64,000 bases of DNA from an uncultured Bacteroidales bacterium (GCA_944323245.1 CALURT010000011.1:1-64000), one strand, 5' to 3'; numbered from the stretch's first letter, positions 16,825-27,160 are shown. Numbers and translations are program-made. The notes: a model not told the origin generated them from the letters alone.

Positions 16825-17588
16825 GACGCTTTTTCCGTTTTCTTCTGATTCCGCTGCTGCTTGCCCTGTGCAGCGATGCCCTGTCCGCTGAAAAGACAAG
16901 GCAGTACAGGGCCGTTGTCGTCAGGGAATATCCTCATGACGTGACATCCTATACGCAGGGACTCTTTTTCGAGGACGGCCAGATGTATGAAAGTACGGGA
17001 GGCAACGGGTCTTCGACATTCAGAAAGGTGGAACTGTCATCCGGACGGGCCTTGAGAAGACTCGATTTCGGGAAAAAGTATTTCGTAGAGGGCTCCGTAG
17101 TCCTCGGAAACGACCTTTACATACTTACATGGACGAACAGAGTGGCTTTCCGGTATTCGTATCCCGAACTCGGCTATGAAGCCACCTATTCCTACGGAAG
17201 ACAGGGCTGGGGCCTTACTACCGACGGGGAGCACCTCATAGCGAGCGACGGCTCCTCGAAGCTGTATTTCATGACACCTGACCTGAAAACGGTATCGGAA
17301 ATACAGGTCAGGCTGCACGGAAGACCTCTGAACCTCCTGAATGAACTCGAATACATAGACGGAAAAATATGGGCCAATGTCTACACGTCGGACATGATAG
17401 TAATAATAGAACCGTCCGACGGGATGGTGGAAGCGGTGATAGACTGCTCCGGTCTGCTTCCCGACAGACTCAGGACACCGGATACCGACGTGCTCAACGG
17501 TATAGCATACGACAGCGGTACGGGCAGAATCTATGTGACCGGGAAGAACTGGCCAAGGCTGTATGAAATAAGGATAGAAGAAAAATAA
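16821..17588 (+). CDS. Secreted glutaminyl-peptide cyclotransferase (glutamine cyclotransferase)
   Basis: This exported 255-residue beta-propeller enzyme converts N-terminal glutamine to pyroglutamate. A signal peptide covers about residues 1-23 (LLIPLLLALCSDALSA). The mature protein carries the plant/bacterial QC pattern SYTQGLFFEDGQMYESTG, LNELEYIDGKIWANVY and VLNGIAYDSGTGRIYVTGK. In Bacteroidetes such enzymes act on exported proteins whose mature N-terminus is Gln. It is coupled to pyrG (ATGA) and followed by a strong terminator. Confidence 0.9.
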   Translation: MRRFFRFLLIPLLLALCSDALSAEKTRQYRAVVVREYPHDVTSYTQGLFFEDGQMYESTGGNGSSTFRKVELSSGRALRRLDFGKKYFVEGSVVLGNDLYILTWTNRVAFRYSYPELGYEATYSYGRQGWGLTTDGEHLIASDGSSKLYFMTPDLKTVSEIQVRLHGRPLNLLNELEYIDGKIWANVYTSDMIVIIEPSDGMVEAVIDCSGLLPDRLRTPDTDVLNGIAYDSGTGRIYVTGKNWPRLYEIRIEEK

Positions 17589-17613
17589 CCTGCGGAGACA
17601 TCCGCTTGACTTT

Positions 17614-17643
17614 AAAGAAGCCTGCATCACTGCAGGCTTCTTT
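17614..17643 (+). terminator. Intrinsic terminator after the glutaminyl cyclase gene
   Basis: A perfect 13-bp stem, AAAGAAGCCTGCA / TGCAGGCTTCTTT with a TCAC loop, starts 25 bases after the stop. The A-rich and T-rich flanks would let it work on both strands. The following 200 bases to trmD (17644-17850) hold no gene I can see. Confidence 0.88.
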
Positions 17644-17850
17644 CATGGTTAGTCAGTAGTGTAATTTCTCCCGAATGACGGGTAATGTCGTGGTTAGTAT
17701 TTAAACAGCTTAAATTTTCTAGGGTAAACCCTGAAAAGTCTAAAGAAAATATAGGAAAATCCCAAATTGCTCTTAAAGACGGATACAAAAGTAGCAATTA
17801 TTTTTAATGTTGCAAATAATTATTGGACTTGTTACGGAATTATTACGGAA

Positions 17851-18528
17851 TTATTCTTCAAGAAGGCCCGGACGCAGTCTTTTCGTCCTTTCCATCGCCT
17901 GTTCGTCCTGCCATTCCCGAATCAGTTTCGGATTGCCGCTGAGAAGCACGTCCGGCACTTTCCATCCGTTGAATTCGGCAGGCCTCGTATAAATCGGCGC
18001 AGACAGCATTCCGTCCTGAAAACAGTCGCTCAGAGCGGATGTCTCGTCCGTCAATGCACCGGGGAGCAGGCGCACGATGGCATCGGTCAGGATGGCTGCA
18101 GGTATCTCGCCTCCGCTCAATACATAATCCCCGACTGAGATCTCCCTTGTGATGAGATGTTCCCTTATCCTGTGGTCAATTCCCTTGTAATGCCCGCAGA
18201 GGAGGATGATATTTTCCTTCAGGGACAGTTCGTTGGCTATTCCTTGAGTCAGGATTTCGCCGTCAGGCGACAGATATATCACTTCGTCGTAGTCCCGCTC
18301 CGATTTCAGCTCCCCAATCATTCTGTAGACAGGTTCCACCATCAGGACCATGCCGGCATCCCCGCCGTAGCTGTAGTCGTCCACCTGAAGTCTCGGACCT
18401 TTCCCGTACTTTCTCAGATTGTGTACACGGATGTCTGCTATGCCTTTTTTTATCGCTCTTCCCACTATGGAATGTCCGAGCGGACTTTCCAATAATTCAG
18501 GCAATACGGTAATGATGTCTATTCTCAT
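17851..18528 (-). CDS. trmD: tRNA (guanine37-N1)-methyltransferase
   Basis: TrmD methylates G37 next to the anticodon and prevents frameshifting. The 225-residue SPOUT protein shows the N-terminal [13 protein letters not shown], the conserved [27 protein letters not shown], and the trefoil-knot motif [20 protein letters not shown]. It is monocistronic and divergent from the DUF349 gene; it is not with rpsP-rimM-rplS as in enterobacteria. Confidence 0.96.
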   Translation of the reverse strand: MRIDIITVLPELLESPLGHSIVGRAIKKGIADIRVHNLRKYGKGPRLQVDDYSYGGDAGMVLMVEPVYRMIGELKSERDYDEVIYLSPDGEILTQGIANELSLKENIILLCGHYKGIDHRIREHLITREISVGDYVLSGGEIPAAILTDAIVRLLPGALTDETSALSDCFQDGMLSAPIYTRPAEFNGWKVPDVLLSGNPKLIREWQDEQAMERTKRLRPGLLEE

Positions 18529-18557
18529 AATCGGAAACAGGAATTATTTGTGGACTG

Positions 18558-18565
18558 CAAAAATA
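18558..18565 (-). promoter_or_regulatory. Promoter -7 element for trmD
   Basis: TATTTTTG on the minus strand matches TAnnTTTG, 29 bases before the ATG. Confidence 0.6.
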
Positions 18566-18596
18566 GCATTTTGCTGAAAGTTTTACTAAAAAAATG

Positions 18597-18604
18597 TATA
18601 TTTG
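18597..18604 (+). promoter_or_regulatory. Promoter -7 element for the DUF349 gene
   Basis: TATATTTG matches TAnnTTTG, 42 bases before the chosen ATG at 18647, and argues against any earlier start codon. Confidence 0.65.
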
Positions 18605-18646
18605 CAGTTTGAAATATTGAGAACAACTATAACTCCTTTATATTCT

Positions 18647-20440
18647 ATGAGTGAAAATTTGATCCCCGATGCAATGTTGGCACCGGATGTAGCAGAGACG
18701 GAAGAAAGCGTCGTAAATTATTCTGAAAAGAGCCTTGCAGAGCTTGTGCGCATGTTCGAGGATCTTGTCGGAAATGAAGACAGGATGAAAATGAACAAGG
18801 AAGCCGAAGCCATAAAGGGCGCTTTCTACAAGAATCTTATCAAGGAAAAGACGGAAGCCGGAATAATATCTCCCGACCCGGTCATCCCAGACGAAAACCA
18901 GGAGGATGCGGTAGCGGAGGAAAACACGGCGGAAGGACACGAAGAGCCGGCTGCTGACAATCCGTTCGACGAGATAGAGAAGTCTTTCAAGGCGATGTAC
19001 AATTCCTACAGAAAGGAAAGGGCAGAGTACAACCGCCAGCAGGAGAAGGAGAGGGAGCACAATCTCGAACAGAAGGAAGCTGTCATCGAGGATCTGAAAG
19101 CCCTGCTTGAAAAACAGGAGGACGTGAATGCGACTTTCCCGGCATTCAGGGAGATACAGAACAGATGGAGGGCCATCGGTCCGGTTCCGGTGCAGAATTA
19201 CAGGAATCTTAACGATACCTACCAGCTGTATGTGGAGCAGTTCTACGACATGGTAAAGATAAACAGGGAGCTTCGCGACCTTGATTTCAAAAAAAATCTC
19301 GAAGTGAAGGAAAAATTCTGCGAAGAGGCCGAGAAACTCGCCGAAAGCAACAATATCGTGGAAGCATTCAGAGAACTGCAGAAACTTCACGAACAATGGA
19401 AGGAGTACGGTCCTGTAGCCAAGGAATTCAGGGAATCAATCTGGGATCGCTTCAAGGCTGCGACAGCTGTCGTCAACAAGAGATACCAGAACTTTTTCGA
19501 AGACCTGAAGGAGCAGCAGACCGCCAATCTCGAAGCCAAGACGAAACTTTGCGAAAAGGTGGAGGAAATAGCTTCCAAGGAAAATATTTCTTCGGGAGAA
19601 TGGAACAAGCTCTCCAAGGAAATCGAGGAAATCCAGCAGGAATGGAGGGGAATCGGTTTCGCTTCACGCAAGGAAAACCAGAAAATTTATGACCGTTTCC
19701 GTGCCGCATGCGACAAGTTCTTCGGAAGGAAGCGTGAATTTTTCTCAGGATACAAGGAGACCATGAATGCCAATCTTGAGAAAAAGACAGCATTGTGCGA
19801 AGCTGCTGAGGCGTTGAAGTCCAGCACTGACTGGAAAAGGACGTCCGATCAGCTCATAAACCTGCAGAAACAGTGGAAGGAAATCGGTGCCGTGCCTCGC
19901 AGAAAGTCCGAACAGCTCTGGAAACGTTTCCGTTCCGCATGCGACGAGTTCTTCAACGAGAGGGACAAGCATGTGAAGCCAGAAAACGATTTTTACGGCA
20001 ATCTCAAGGCCAAGCAGCGTCTTATTGACGAGATTCTCGCTTTCGAGCCGTCATCCGACGAGTCGGAAAACATCGAGGCCATGAACGGATTCATGCAGAG
20101 ATGGCAGGGAATAGGTTTCGTCCCGTTCAAGGAAAAGGACAATATCGCCAAGAAATACAAGGATGCCCTGCAGGCCAAATTCCCGGGCATTTCCGTATCC
20201 AAGGCAAGACGTTCCGCATCGAGGACGCCTAAGAGCGAGAAGGAACTTCTCGTCCAGAAGTACATGAAGAAGGAGCAGGATATCATCACATACGAAAACA
20301 ATATAGGCTTCTTCGCCATGTCCAAGAATTCCGAGCCGCTCATCAGGCAGATGCAGGACAGAATCGCCCAGGCGAAGAAGGAACTGCAGGAATTGGAGAC
20401 GCGCATCAGGGAACTCGAAAGCGCAGAGGAGAAGGAATAG
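18647..20440 (+). CDS. DUF349 repeat protein
   Basis: This is an acidic, mostly helical 597-residue protein. Five DUF349 repeats are readable by their tryptophan pattern: QNRWRAIGPVP, HEQWKEYGPVA, QQEWRGIGFAS, QKQWKEIGAVP and MQRWQGIGFVP. A Glu-rich spacer precedes them and a coiled coil follows (KKELQELETRIRELESAEEKE region). The family role is unknown; coiled-coil or RNA-related roles have been suggested elsewhere. It shares a plus-strand run with yidC (gap 38 bases). Confidence 0.85.
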   Translation: MSENLIPDAMLAPDVAETEESVVNYSEKSLAELVRMFEDLVGNEDRMKMNKEAEAIKGAFYKNLIKEKTEAGIISPDPVIPDENQEDAVAEENTAEGHEEPAADNPFDEIEKSFKAMYNSYRKERAEYNRQQEKEREHNLEQKEAVIEDLKALLEKQEDVNATFPAFREIQNRWRAIGPVPVQNYRNLNDTYQLYVEQFYDMVKINRELRDLDFKKNLEVKEKFCEEAEKLAESNNIVEAFRELQKLHEQWKEYGPVAKEFRESIWDRFKAATAVVNKRYQNFFEDLKEQQTANLEAKTKLCEKVEEIASKENISSGEWNKLSKEIEEIQQEWRGIGFASRKENQKIYDRFRAACDKFFGRKREFFSGYKETMNANLEKKTALCEAAEALKSSTDWKRTSDQLINLQKQWKEIGAVPRRKSEQLWKRFRSACDEFFNERDKHVKPENDFYGNLKAKQRLIDEILAFEPSSDESENIEAMNGFMQRWQGIGFVPFKEKDNIAKKYKDALQAKFPGISVSKARRSASRTPKSEKELLVQKYMKKEQDIITYENNIGFFAMSKNSEPLIRQMQDRIAQAKKELQELETRIRELESAEEKE

Positions 20441-20478
20441 TGAACAATACAATAAATTCGTCGGACCGTCATTAATAT

Positions 20479-22350
20479 ATGGATAAGAATTCTATAATCG
20501 GCTTTGTACTGATAGGAGTAATATTTCTCGGTTTCACATGGTATCAGTCGAGACAGTACAAGGCCCAAAGGGAGATTCAGGCCCAGATTGATTCCGCCGC
20601 ACGTGCGGAGCAGGCCCTGAAATTGGTCGAAGAGGCTGCGGCAGAGCCGGAAGAAGCCACTACTGCTGAGGCACAGGAGAGTCCTGTACTGGTATCATCG
20701 CACGGCACATACAGGGATTCCGCACTGAATGCCGCCGCATCCGCTGAAAACAGATACGTCACCCTTGCCAACGACAAGGTGGAAATAGTCTTCTCCACGA
20801 GAGGCGCCCAGCCGTATTCCGTGAAGATCAAGGATTTCAGGACATACGACAGTACGGATCTCTATCTTGTAAAGCCGGGAATGAGCAGCTATGGAATATC
20901 TGTCTTTGCCGGAGAAAACATAGATACGAGGAATTTCGTCTTCGATGTGGCTGAGCATACCGACAGTACGCTGACCATGAGACTGCCATTCTCGAACGGC
21001 GGCTATATCGAGCAGAGATTCTCTCTTCCGCAGGGAAGCTACATGATGGCCAACGAATTGTCTTTCATAGGACTCGACGGTCTGATTCCGCGGAAAATAA
21101 ATTCCGCCGACATAGACTGGACTGTCATCATTCCAAGACTTGAAAAGGGATATTCGAACGAAAAACAGTATTCGAAGGTCAACTATTATTTCAGCGGGGA
21201 GAAGAAACCCGAGCAGTTGGGCAGAGGCGGCCGCAACGATGAAGAGCAGATTGTCTCCAAAGTCAAGTGGTTCGCATTCCAACAGCAGTTCTTTTCCGCC
21301 ATCATGACTGCCGGAAACGAATTTTCATCCGCTGACATCTCCGTGAAATTCTACGATGAGAAGGATCCTGCGAAAAACCTGATGTACTGCACGGCTTTCG
21401 CTCAGACCGAACTCGGCTTCGATAACAGGAACGACATCTCGATTCCGTTCGACTTCTATTTCGGACCGAACCATTACCGCACGCTCAAGGACTATGACCT
21501 CAAATACGAGAAGATAATACCCCTTGGAGGAAGCGTGATAGGTCTTGTAAGCCGCTGGATCATCATCCCGACGTTCAACTTCCTCGGCAAATTCATAAGC
21601 AGCTACGGCATCATCATACTTCTGATGACGATATTCATCAAGCTCATCGTGTCGCCGCTGACGATCAAGTCATATATTTCGTCCGCCAAGATGGCCGTGC
21701 TGAAACCGGAAATCGACAAGCTGAACGAGAAATACCCGAAACAGGAGGATGCGCTCAAAAAGCAGCAGGAGATGATGGATCTTTACCAGAGGGCCGGCAT
21801 AAGCCCGATGGGAGGATGTCTTCCGATGCTTCTGCAGTTGCCGATTCTGTATGCCATGTTCCGCTTCTTCCCGGCATCCATCGAATTGCGCCAGCAGCCT
21901 TTCCTGTGGGCGGATGACCTGAGTGCATACGATTCCATCCTCAATCTTCCGTTTAACATACCGCTTTACGGAGACCATGTATCGCTGTTCGCCCTGCTTA
22001 TGGCAGTCTCCATGTTCCTGTACTCGAAAATGACGTCGTCGCAGATGTCGAACGATCCGAACATGGCCGGAATGAAGTTCATGAGCGTATGGCTTATGCC
22101 GATAATGATGCTGTTCATCTGTAACAACCTCTCCAGCGGATTGAGCTATTATTATCTCCTGTCCAACCTCATAACCATGCTCCAGACATGGTTTGTACGC
22201 AAGTACATGGTGGACGAGAAGAAGATACATGCGGAGCTGGCTGCTTCCGCAGGGAAACCGAGGAAGAAATCCAAGTGGCAGCAAAGGCTTGAAGAAGCGC
22301 AGAGAATGCAGCAGCAGGCTCTCAGAGAGCAGCAGAAAAAGAAAAAATAA
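20479..22350 (+). CDS. yidC: Membrane protein insertase YidC
   Basis: YidC inserts and folds inner-membrane proteins, alone or with SecYEG. The 623-residue protein has the Gram-negative layout: an N-terminal helix (SIIGFVLIGVIFLGFTW), a large periplasmic domain (about residues 60-340), then the conserved core from about 370. The core includes MTIFIKLIVSPLTIKSYISS, GGCLPMLLQLPILYAMF and helices ending with YYLLSNLITMLQTWFV. The tail is basic (KKSKWQQRLEEAQRMQQQ). The stop overlaps the next start by one base. Confidence 0.96.
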   Translation: MDKNSIIGFVLIGVIFLGFTWYQSRQYKAQREIQAQIDSAARAEQALKLVEEAAAEPEEATTAEAQESPVLVSSHGTYRDSALNAAASAENRYVTLANDKVEIVFSTRGAQPYSVKIKDFRTYDSTDLYLVKPGMSSYGISVFAGENIDTRNFVFDVAEHTDSTLTMRLPFSNGGYIEQRFSLPQGSYMMANELSFIGLDGLIPRKINSADIDWTVIIPRLEKGYSNEKQYSKVNYYFSGEKKPEQLGRGGRNDEEQIVSKVKWFAFQQQFFSAIMTAGNEFSSADISVKFYDEKDPAKNLMYCTAFAQTELGFDNRNDISIPFDFYFGPNHYRTLKDYDLKYEKIIPLGGSVIGLVSRWIIIPTFNFLGKFISSYGIIILLMTIFIKLIVSPLTIKSYISSAKMAVLKPEIDKLNEKYPKQEDALKKQQEMMDLYQRAGISPMGGCLPMLLQLPILYAMFRFFPASIELRQQPFLWADDLSAYDSILNLPFNIPLYGDHVSLFALLMAVSMFLYSKMTSSQMSNDPNMAGMKFMSVWLMPIMMLFICNNLSSGLSYYYLLSNLITMLQTWFVRKYMVDEKKIHAELAASAGKPRKKSKWQQRLEEAQRMQQQALREQQKKKK

Positions 22351-23027
22351 TGTCCGCAATAAGTGAAATATTGCATGCACTGAAAACCGAACTGCCATCA
22401 AACGTGACCTTGGTGGCAGTTTCCAAATTCCACCCGGCCGAAGCCGTCATGGAAGCATACGATGCGGGCCAGCGTGTATTCGGTGAAAGCCGTCCGCAGG
22501 AACTGCAGGCCAAGGCAGCGGCCCTGCCGAAGGACATAAGATGGCATTTCATAGGACATCTGCAGACGAACAAGCTGAAGATGGTCCTTCCGTACGTCTC
22601 ACTTGTGGAATCCGTGGATTCGGAACATCTTCTTGCCGCCATCGACGGATGGGCAGCGACGCATGAGCGCATCATTGACGTGCTTCTTGAAATGCACATC
22701 GCTGCGGAAGATACGAAGCAGGGTTTCGCGCGGGAAGAGATTCTTGACGTGCTTCACCATGCTGCCGAGGGAAAATACCGCAACGTACGGATTCTCGGGC
22801 TCATGGGCATGGCAACCCTGACGGATGACGAGGCCGTGATCCGGTCCGATTTTTCGAAATTAATCGCCATGCGGGATGAAATCCGTTCCGATAAGGGACT
22901 TGCCGGCGGCCTGCCGGAAAATTTCGGACTTCTGTCTTTCGGAATGACCCATGATTACAAGATAGCGGTAGTGATGGGCGCCGACATCGTGCGTATCGGT
23001 ACGCTGATTTTCGGACAGAGAATATAG
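22350..23027 (+). CDS. YggS/PLPBP family pyridoxal-phosphate-binding protein
   Basis: This 225-residue protein is a single TIM-barrel domain resembling the N-terminal half of alanine racemase. The PLP lysine is in VAVSKFHPAE (about residue 24). The family motifs FGESRPQEL and WHFIGHLQTNK and the C-terminal LSFGMTHDYKIAV are present. The family holds PLP and affects vitamin B6 and amino-acid balance and has no known catalytic activity. It starts within the yidC stop codon. Confidence 0.93.
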   Translation: MSAISEILHALKTELPSNVTLVAVSKFHPAEAVMEAYDAGQRVFGESRPQELQAKAAALPKDIRWHFIGHLQTNKLKMVLPYVSLVESVDSEHLLAAIDGWAATHERIIDVLLEMHIAAEDTKQGFAREEILDVLHHAAEGKYRNVRILGLMGMATLTDDEAVIRSDFSKLIAMRDEIRSDKGLAGGLPENFGLLSFGMTHDYKIAVVMGADIVRIGTLIFGQRI

Positions 23028-23048
23028 AAACTTTGAAACTTGCTTGAT

Positions 23049-25043
23049 ATGAACGAAAAAACTCAGGAAGACGTCATCAGACGCGACAGAAAGTATCTCG
23101 AACTCCTGTCTCTCAATTTTCCGACAATTGCAGCCGCAAGTACGGAAATCATCAACCTTGAAGCCATACTGAATCTGCCGAAAGGAACGGAGCACTTTCT
23201 CGCCGACCTGCACGGGGAGCACGAGGCCTTCATGCACGTTCTCAGAAACGCTTCCGGCTCCATCAAGCGCAAAGTCAATGAAATATTCGGCAATTCACTA
23301 TACGACAAGGAGAAAAAGGAGCTCTGCACCCTCATATACTATCCGGAACAGAAGCTGCAGCTCATCAAGGAATCCGTTCCCGACATTGACCAGTGGTACA
23401 GCGTAACCCTGATAAGGCTCGTCAAGGTCTGCCAGAACGTATCGTCCAAATATACGAGGTCCAAGGTCCGCAAGGCCCTTCCACAGGAATTCTCCTACAT
23501 CATACAGGAACTCCTGCATGAAAGCAGTGCCGATCCGAACAAGCAGGCATACATCAACGTCATTATAAGCACTATCATAGAGATACACAGGGCTGACGAG
23601 TTCATCATAGCCATGTGCAACCTCATCCAGAGGCTTACTATAGATTCCCTGCATATTCTCGGGGACATTTTCGACAGAGGTCCCGGTCCCCATATCATAA
23701 TGGACACGCTCTGCAATTATCATAATTTCGATCTCCAGTGGGGCAACCATGACATCCTGTGGATGGGAGCGGCCGCCGGCAATGACGCATGTATCGCAAA
23801 CGTGCTGAGATTAGCCATGAGGTATGCCAACCATTCCGTACTCGAAGACGGATACGGCATCAATCTGCTGCCGTTGGCCACCTTTGCCATGGAAACATAC
23901 GCTGACGATCCGTGCGCTTCATTCGGTCCGCGCAGCGACGAGAATCCCGACCTTCTCGACGACAAGACCGCCCGCCTCATAGCCCAGATGCACAAGGCGA
24001 TAAGCATAATACAGTTCAAATTGGAGGCGGCCATTATCCGCCGGCGTCCTGAATTCGACATGGAAGACAGGCTGCTTCTCGAACATATCGACCTTAAACG
24101 TGGACTTTTCATCCTTGACGGAAAGGAATACGAAATGAAGGATTCCTTCTTCCCTACGGTGAATCCCGAGGATCCGTATGCCCTGACTCCGGCCGAGGCC
24201 GATGTAGTGAGGAAACTGCACAATTCGTTTACACGCAGTGAAAAGCTGAAGAAACACATAAACTGCATATTCCGTTACGGCTGCATGTACAATGTCTGCA
24301 ACTCGAACCTGCTTTTCCACGCCTCGATGCCGCTGAATGCCGACGGGACGTTGAAAGAGGTGGAAATTCTCGGACGCAGGTACAAGGGCAGGGAACTCCT
24401 GAACAGAGTCGGACAACTCATTAGACTCGCATATTTCGGAGACAGGAACGAGCCGGAAAAGGATTTTGCCACCGATTTTGTCTGGTATCTCTGGTGCGGG
24501 AAGGATTCCCCGGCATTCGACAAGAGCAAGATGGCGACCTTTGAAAGATATTTCCTGACCGACAAGGAGCTCCACAAGGAGGAGAAGGGAGCTTACTATA
24601 CTCTCAGGGACAATGAGGAAATCTGCGACATGATTCTCGACGAATTCGGGGTGACAGGGGAGCACAGGCATATAATCAACGGACATGTCCCTGTAAAGGC
24701 AGCCAAGGGCGAGAAGCCGATAAAGGCAAACGGCAAACTCATGGTCATAGACGGCGGATTTTCAAAGGCATACCATCCCGAGACGGGTATTGCCGGATAT
24801 ACTCTCGTATATCATTCGAGAGGATTCCAGCTTGTCCAGCACGAACCGTTTTCATCCACTCAGAAAGCGGTGGAGGAAGGACAGGACATCAAGTCCACCA
24901 CCCAGCTCGTGGAACTCAGCAGTCAGAGGATGATGGTAAAGGACACGGACAAGGGCAGGGAACTGATGGTACAGATAGAAGATTTGAAAAAACTGCTTGC
25001 AGCCTACCGTCTCGGACTGATCAAGGAACGCTCCAATTCCTGA
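23049..25043 (+). CDS. fbp: Fructose-1,6-bisphosphatase, class III
   Basis: This gluconeogenic phosphatase of 664 residues belongs to the metallophosphatase-fold class III (Firmicutes/Bacteroidetes type) and is unrelated to E. coli Fbp. Metal-site motifs are visible: FLADLHGEHEAF (about residue 50), DIFDRGPGPH, WGNHDILWMG, and INGHVPV with the later DGGFSKAYH. The ATG at 23049 is preferred to a TTG three codons upstream. Its end overlaps lpxB on the opposite strand by 40 bases, with no terminator seen. Confidence 0.95.
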   Translation: MNEKTQEDVIRRDRKYLELLSLNFPTIAAASTEIINLEAILNLPKGTEHFLADLHGEHEAFMHVLRNASGSIKRKVNEIFGNSLYDKEKKELCTLIYYPEQKLQLIKESVPDIDQWYSVTLIRLVKVCQNVSSKYTRSKVRKALPQEFSYIIQELLHESSADPNKQAYINVIISTIIEIHRADEFIIAMCNLIQRLTIDSLHILGDIFDRGPGPHIIMDTLCNYHNFDLQWGNHDILWMGAAAGNDACIANVLRLAMRYANHSVLEDGYGINLLPLATFAMETYADDPCASFGPRSDENPDLLDDKTARLIAQMHKAISIIQFKLEAAIIRRRPEFDMEDRLLLEHIDLKRGLFILDGKEYEMKDSFFPTVNPEDPYALTPAEADVVRKLHNSFTRSEKLKKHINCIFRYGCMYNVCNSNLLFHASMPLNADGTLKEVEILGRRYKGRELLNRVGQLIRLAYFGDRNEPEKDFATDFVWYLWCGKDSPAFDKSKMATFERYFLTDKELHKEEKGAYYTLRDNEEICDMILDEFGVTGEHRHIINGHVPVKAAKGEKPIKANGKLMVIDGGFSKAYHPETGIAGYTLVYHSRGFQLVQHEPFSSTQKAVEEGQDIKSTTQLVELSSQRMMVKDTDKGRELMVQIEDLKKLLAAYRLGLIKERSNS

Positions 25044-26197
25044 ACCATGTCGGATGCCACGGCTTCGGATGCTCCCCTGCCTCCGAGAGCCTTTCTTATA
25101 AGTGCATATTCGGAAAGCATTGCCGAACGGTATTTAGCGTCTTCAATGAGCCTGCGCACTTCATTCATAATGTTTGAAACGTTGCAGTCGTCCTGAATCA
25201 GTTCCCGGAAGGCAAGTCTGTCGAGAATAAGGTTTCCGAGACTGATGTATCTGACACGGATGATTTTCTTCGCTATCATGTAGGAGAGCCTGTTGCTTAT
25301 GTATCCCACGACCTGAGGCGTGTCCAGAAGCACGGTTTCAAGTGACGCCGTGCCGGAATTGACCACGGCTGCTTCCGCATGACGGATTATCGGCCTTGTT
25401 TCTCCGAAAAGCACTATGAAATCCTTGTCGGCACTGTCCATGTACGGACTGTAATCGCTTATATCCCTTGAAGGTGCACCTGCGACTATGAAAAGCCAGT
25501 CCCTGTACTGCGGAATCTGTCTCATCTTTTTGACAAAATCCGCAAAGACTGGCATCATCGTACTGATTTCCCCCTTCCTCGAACCTGCAAGGAGGGCTAT
25601 GATCGGTCTGTCTTCAAGGCCGGTCCTCTTCAGGAATTCAGCCCGGCTCTCATTCAGGGCGGGGCTGTCCGCAACGGCATCGACAAGCGGATTGCCCTTG
25701 TACACGGCATTTATGCCTTTTTCACGGAAGTACGGTATTTCGAACGGAAAGACTATGTACAGCCTGTCGACATATTCCTTCAGCTTCCTGATTCTGCCTT
25801 CCCGGGACGCCCATACCTTGGGAGCGATGTAGTAGAATGTCCGGATACCTTTTTTGTGGACGAATTCCGCTATCTTGAAATTGAATCCGGGGTAGTCTAT
25901 GAGGATTACCGCATCCGGGCCCCATTGCATGATGTCCCGTTTGCAGAATGAAATGTTTCCGAGCAGCTTTCCCGCCTTTGCAAACACCTCCCAGAAGCCC
26001 ATGATCGCCCCGTCCCTGTAATGGCGTACCAATCCGCCGTCCGTATCGGCACCGGCAGCCCCGGCATGCACTTCATTCATGAGGTCGCCTCCCCAGAACC
26101 GTATTGAAGCGTCGGGGTCGGACCTGTATATGCCTTTCATCAGATTCGCACCGTGCAGGTCGCCCGATGCTTCGCCGGCTATTATGTAGTATTTCAT
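25004..26197 (-). CDS. lpxB: Lipid-A-disaccharide synthase
   Basis: LpxB (GT19) joins UDP-2,3-diacylglucosamine and lipid X to form the lipid A disaccharide at the inner membrane. The 397-residue protein has the family start YYIIAGEASGDLHGANLMK, VILIDYPGFNFKIAEF, YYIAPKVWAS and LLAGSRKGEI. It lies 61 bases downstream of surE on the same strand; the gap is very AT-rich without a clear promoter, so cotranscription is likely. It supports a lipopolysaccharide outer membrane in this organism. Confidence 0.96.
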   Translation of the reverse strand: MKYYIIAGEASGDLHGANLMKGIYRSDPDASIRFWGGDLMNEVHAGAAGADTDGGLVRHYRDGAIMGFWEVFAKAGKLLGNISFCKRDIMQWGPDAVILIDYPGFNFKIAEFVHKKGIRTFYYIAPKVWASREGRIRKLKEYVDRLYIVFPFEIPYFREKGINAVYKGNPLVDAVADSPALNESRAEFLKRTGLEDRPIIALLAGSRKGEISTMMPVFADFVKKMRQIPQYRDWLFIVAGAPSRDISDYSPYMDSADKDFIVLFGETRPIIRHAEAAVVNSGTASLETVLLDTPQVVGYISNRLSYMIAKKIIRVRYISLGNLILDRLAFRELIQDDCNVSNIMNEVRRLIEDAKYRSAMLSEYALIRKALGGRGASEAVASDMVQELERSLISPRR

Positions 26198-26258
26198 CCC
26201 AAGTTTTCTATAACAAAAATGTTAATAATGATAACTTATTTGTTAAATAAATTTATTG

Positions 26259-27101
26259 TTAATAATTTATATTGAAACCTAATTTTTCAAGCCTGCTCAC
26301 TTCCTCGTAATCGGTGGTGTCGATATTGTGTGCGGATATGGATATGTATCCGGATTTGACGAGCCTGTGGTCAGCATTTTCGGGGTTGTCCGGAGAATCG
26401 GAAAACTGTCCTGTCATCATGAAGATCTCCTCTCCGTCTTCCTTCCTTATGTCCCTGCTGACTCCGAACGATTCGGGCGTCATGCCGAAGCGGCAGTATT
26501 TTTCGGGCTCCCATGGCACAAATTCCTTTATCCAGGTACCCTTGCCCTGCCTGGCCGCCCTTATTCCCCTGATTTCCTCTGCCGGGATTGCCGGAAAGTT
26601 GACATTGTAATAGACGCCGTATTTCTGCGGAAGCGACTCCGTGAGTTTTCTGAAAATATCCGGGAAATATTTCCTGACGGCGGAGAAATCGGCGTCAGGA
26701 TTTACCGTATCCAAAGAAACACCTATGCCCGGGATTCCGAGCAGAGCAGCTTCCTCGACGGCACCGAGCGTCCCTGAATAGCAGGATGCCGACGATGCGT
26801 TCGACCCGTGGTTGATGCCAGACACGACTACGTCAGGCTTTTCGTTCAGATAAATGGTGTTGAAAGCGAATTTCACGCAGCTTGTGGGCGTGGCGTCTAT
26901 GTATGCAATGTCGACATTGTCGGAATGCGAGACCTTTTTATAGGCTATCGGCTTCATGCCTATGGAAATCGCCATGGACATTCCGGACTGATGCCTCTTC
27001 GGTGCAATTACCGTGACATGGCCGAATCCGCTCATTATTTCAGTCAGTACCCGTATCCCCTTGGCCGTGTATCCGTCGTCATTGGTTACTAAAATTTCCA
27101 T
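26259..27101 (-). CDS. surE: 5'-nucleotidase SurE
   Basis: SurE is a metal-dependent nucleoside-monophosphate phosphatase. The 280 residues start with MEILVTNDDGYTAKGIRVL, holding the Asp-Asp metal ligands, and continue with VVSGINHGSNASSASCYSGT and YNVNFPA. I placed the start at 27101; the 80 codons upstream in frame are not conserved, overlap both promoters in the intergenic region, and would reach into the gap leader. Confidence 0.95.
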   Translation of the reverse strand: MEILVTNDDGYTAKGIRVLTEIMSGFGHVTVIAPKRHQSGMSMAISIGMKPIAYKKVSHSDNVDIAYIDATPTSCVKFAFNTIYLNEKPDVVVSGINHGSNASSASCYSGTLGAVEEAALLGIPGIGVSLDTVNPDADFSAVRKYFPDIFRKLTESLPQKYGVYYNVNFPAIPAEEIRGIRAARQGKGTWIKEFVPWEPEKYCRFGMTPESFGVSRDIRKEDGEEIFMMTGQFSDSPDNPENADHRLVKSGYISISAHNIDTTDYEEVSRLEKLGFNINY

Positions 27102-27130
27102 ATTCCGATAACTTTTGTAAAGATTTTTCG

Positions 27131-27138
27131 CAAAGATA
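27131..27138 (-). promoter_or_regulatory. Promoter -7 element for surE-lpxB
   Basis: TATCTTTG on the minus strand (TAnnTTTG) lies 29 bases before the surE ATG and backs onto the gap promoter. Confidence 0.7.
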
Positions 27139-27160
27139 GACGAATATTCATAAAATTTCC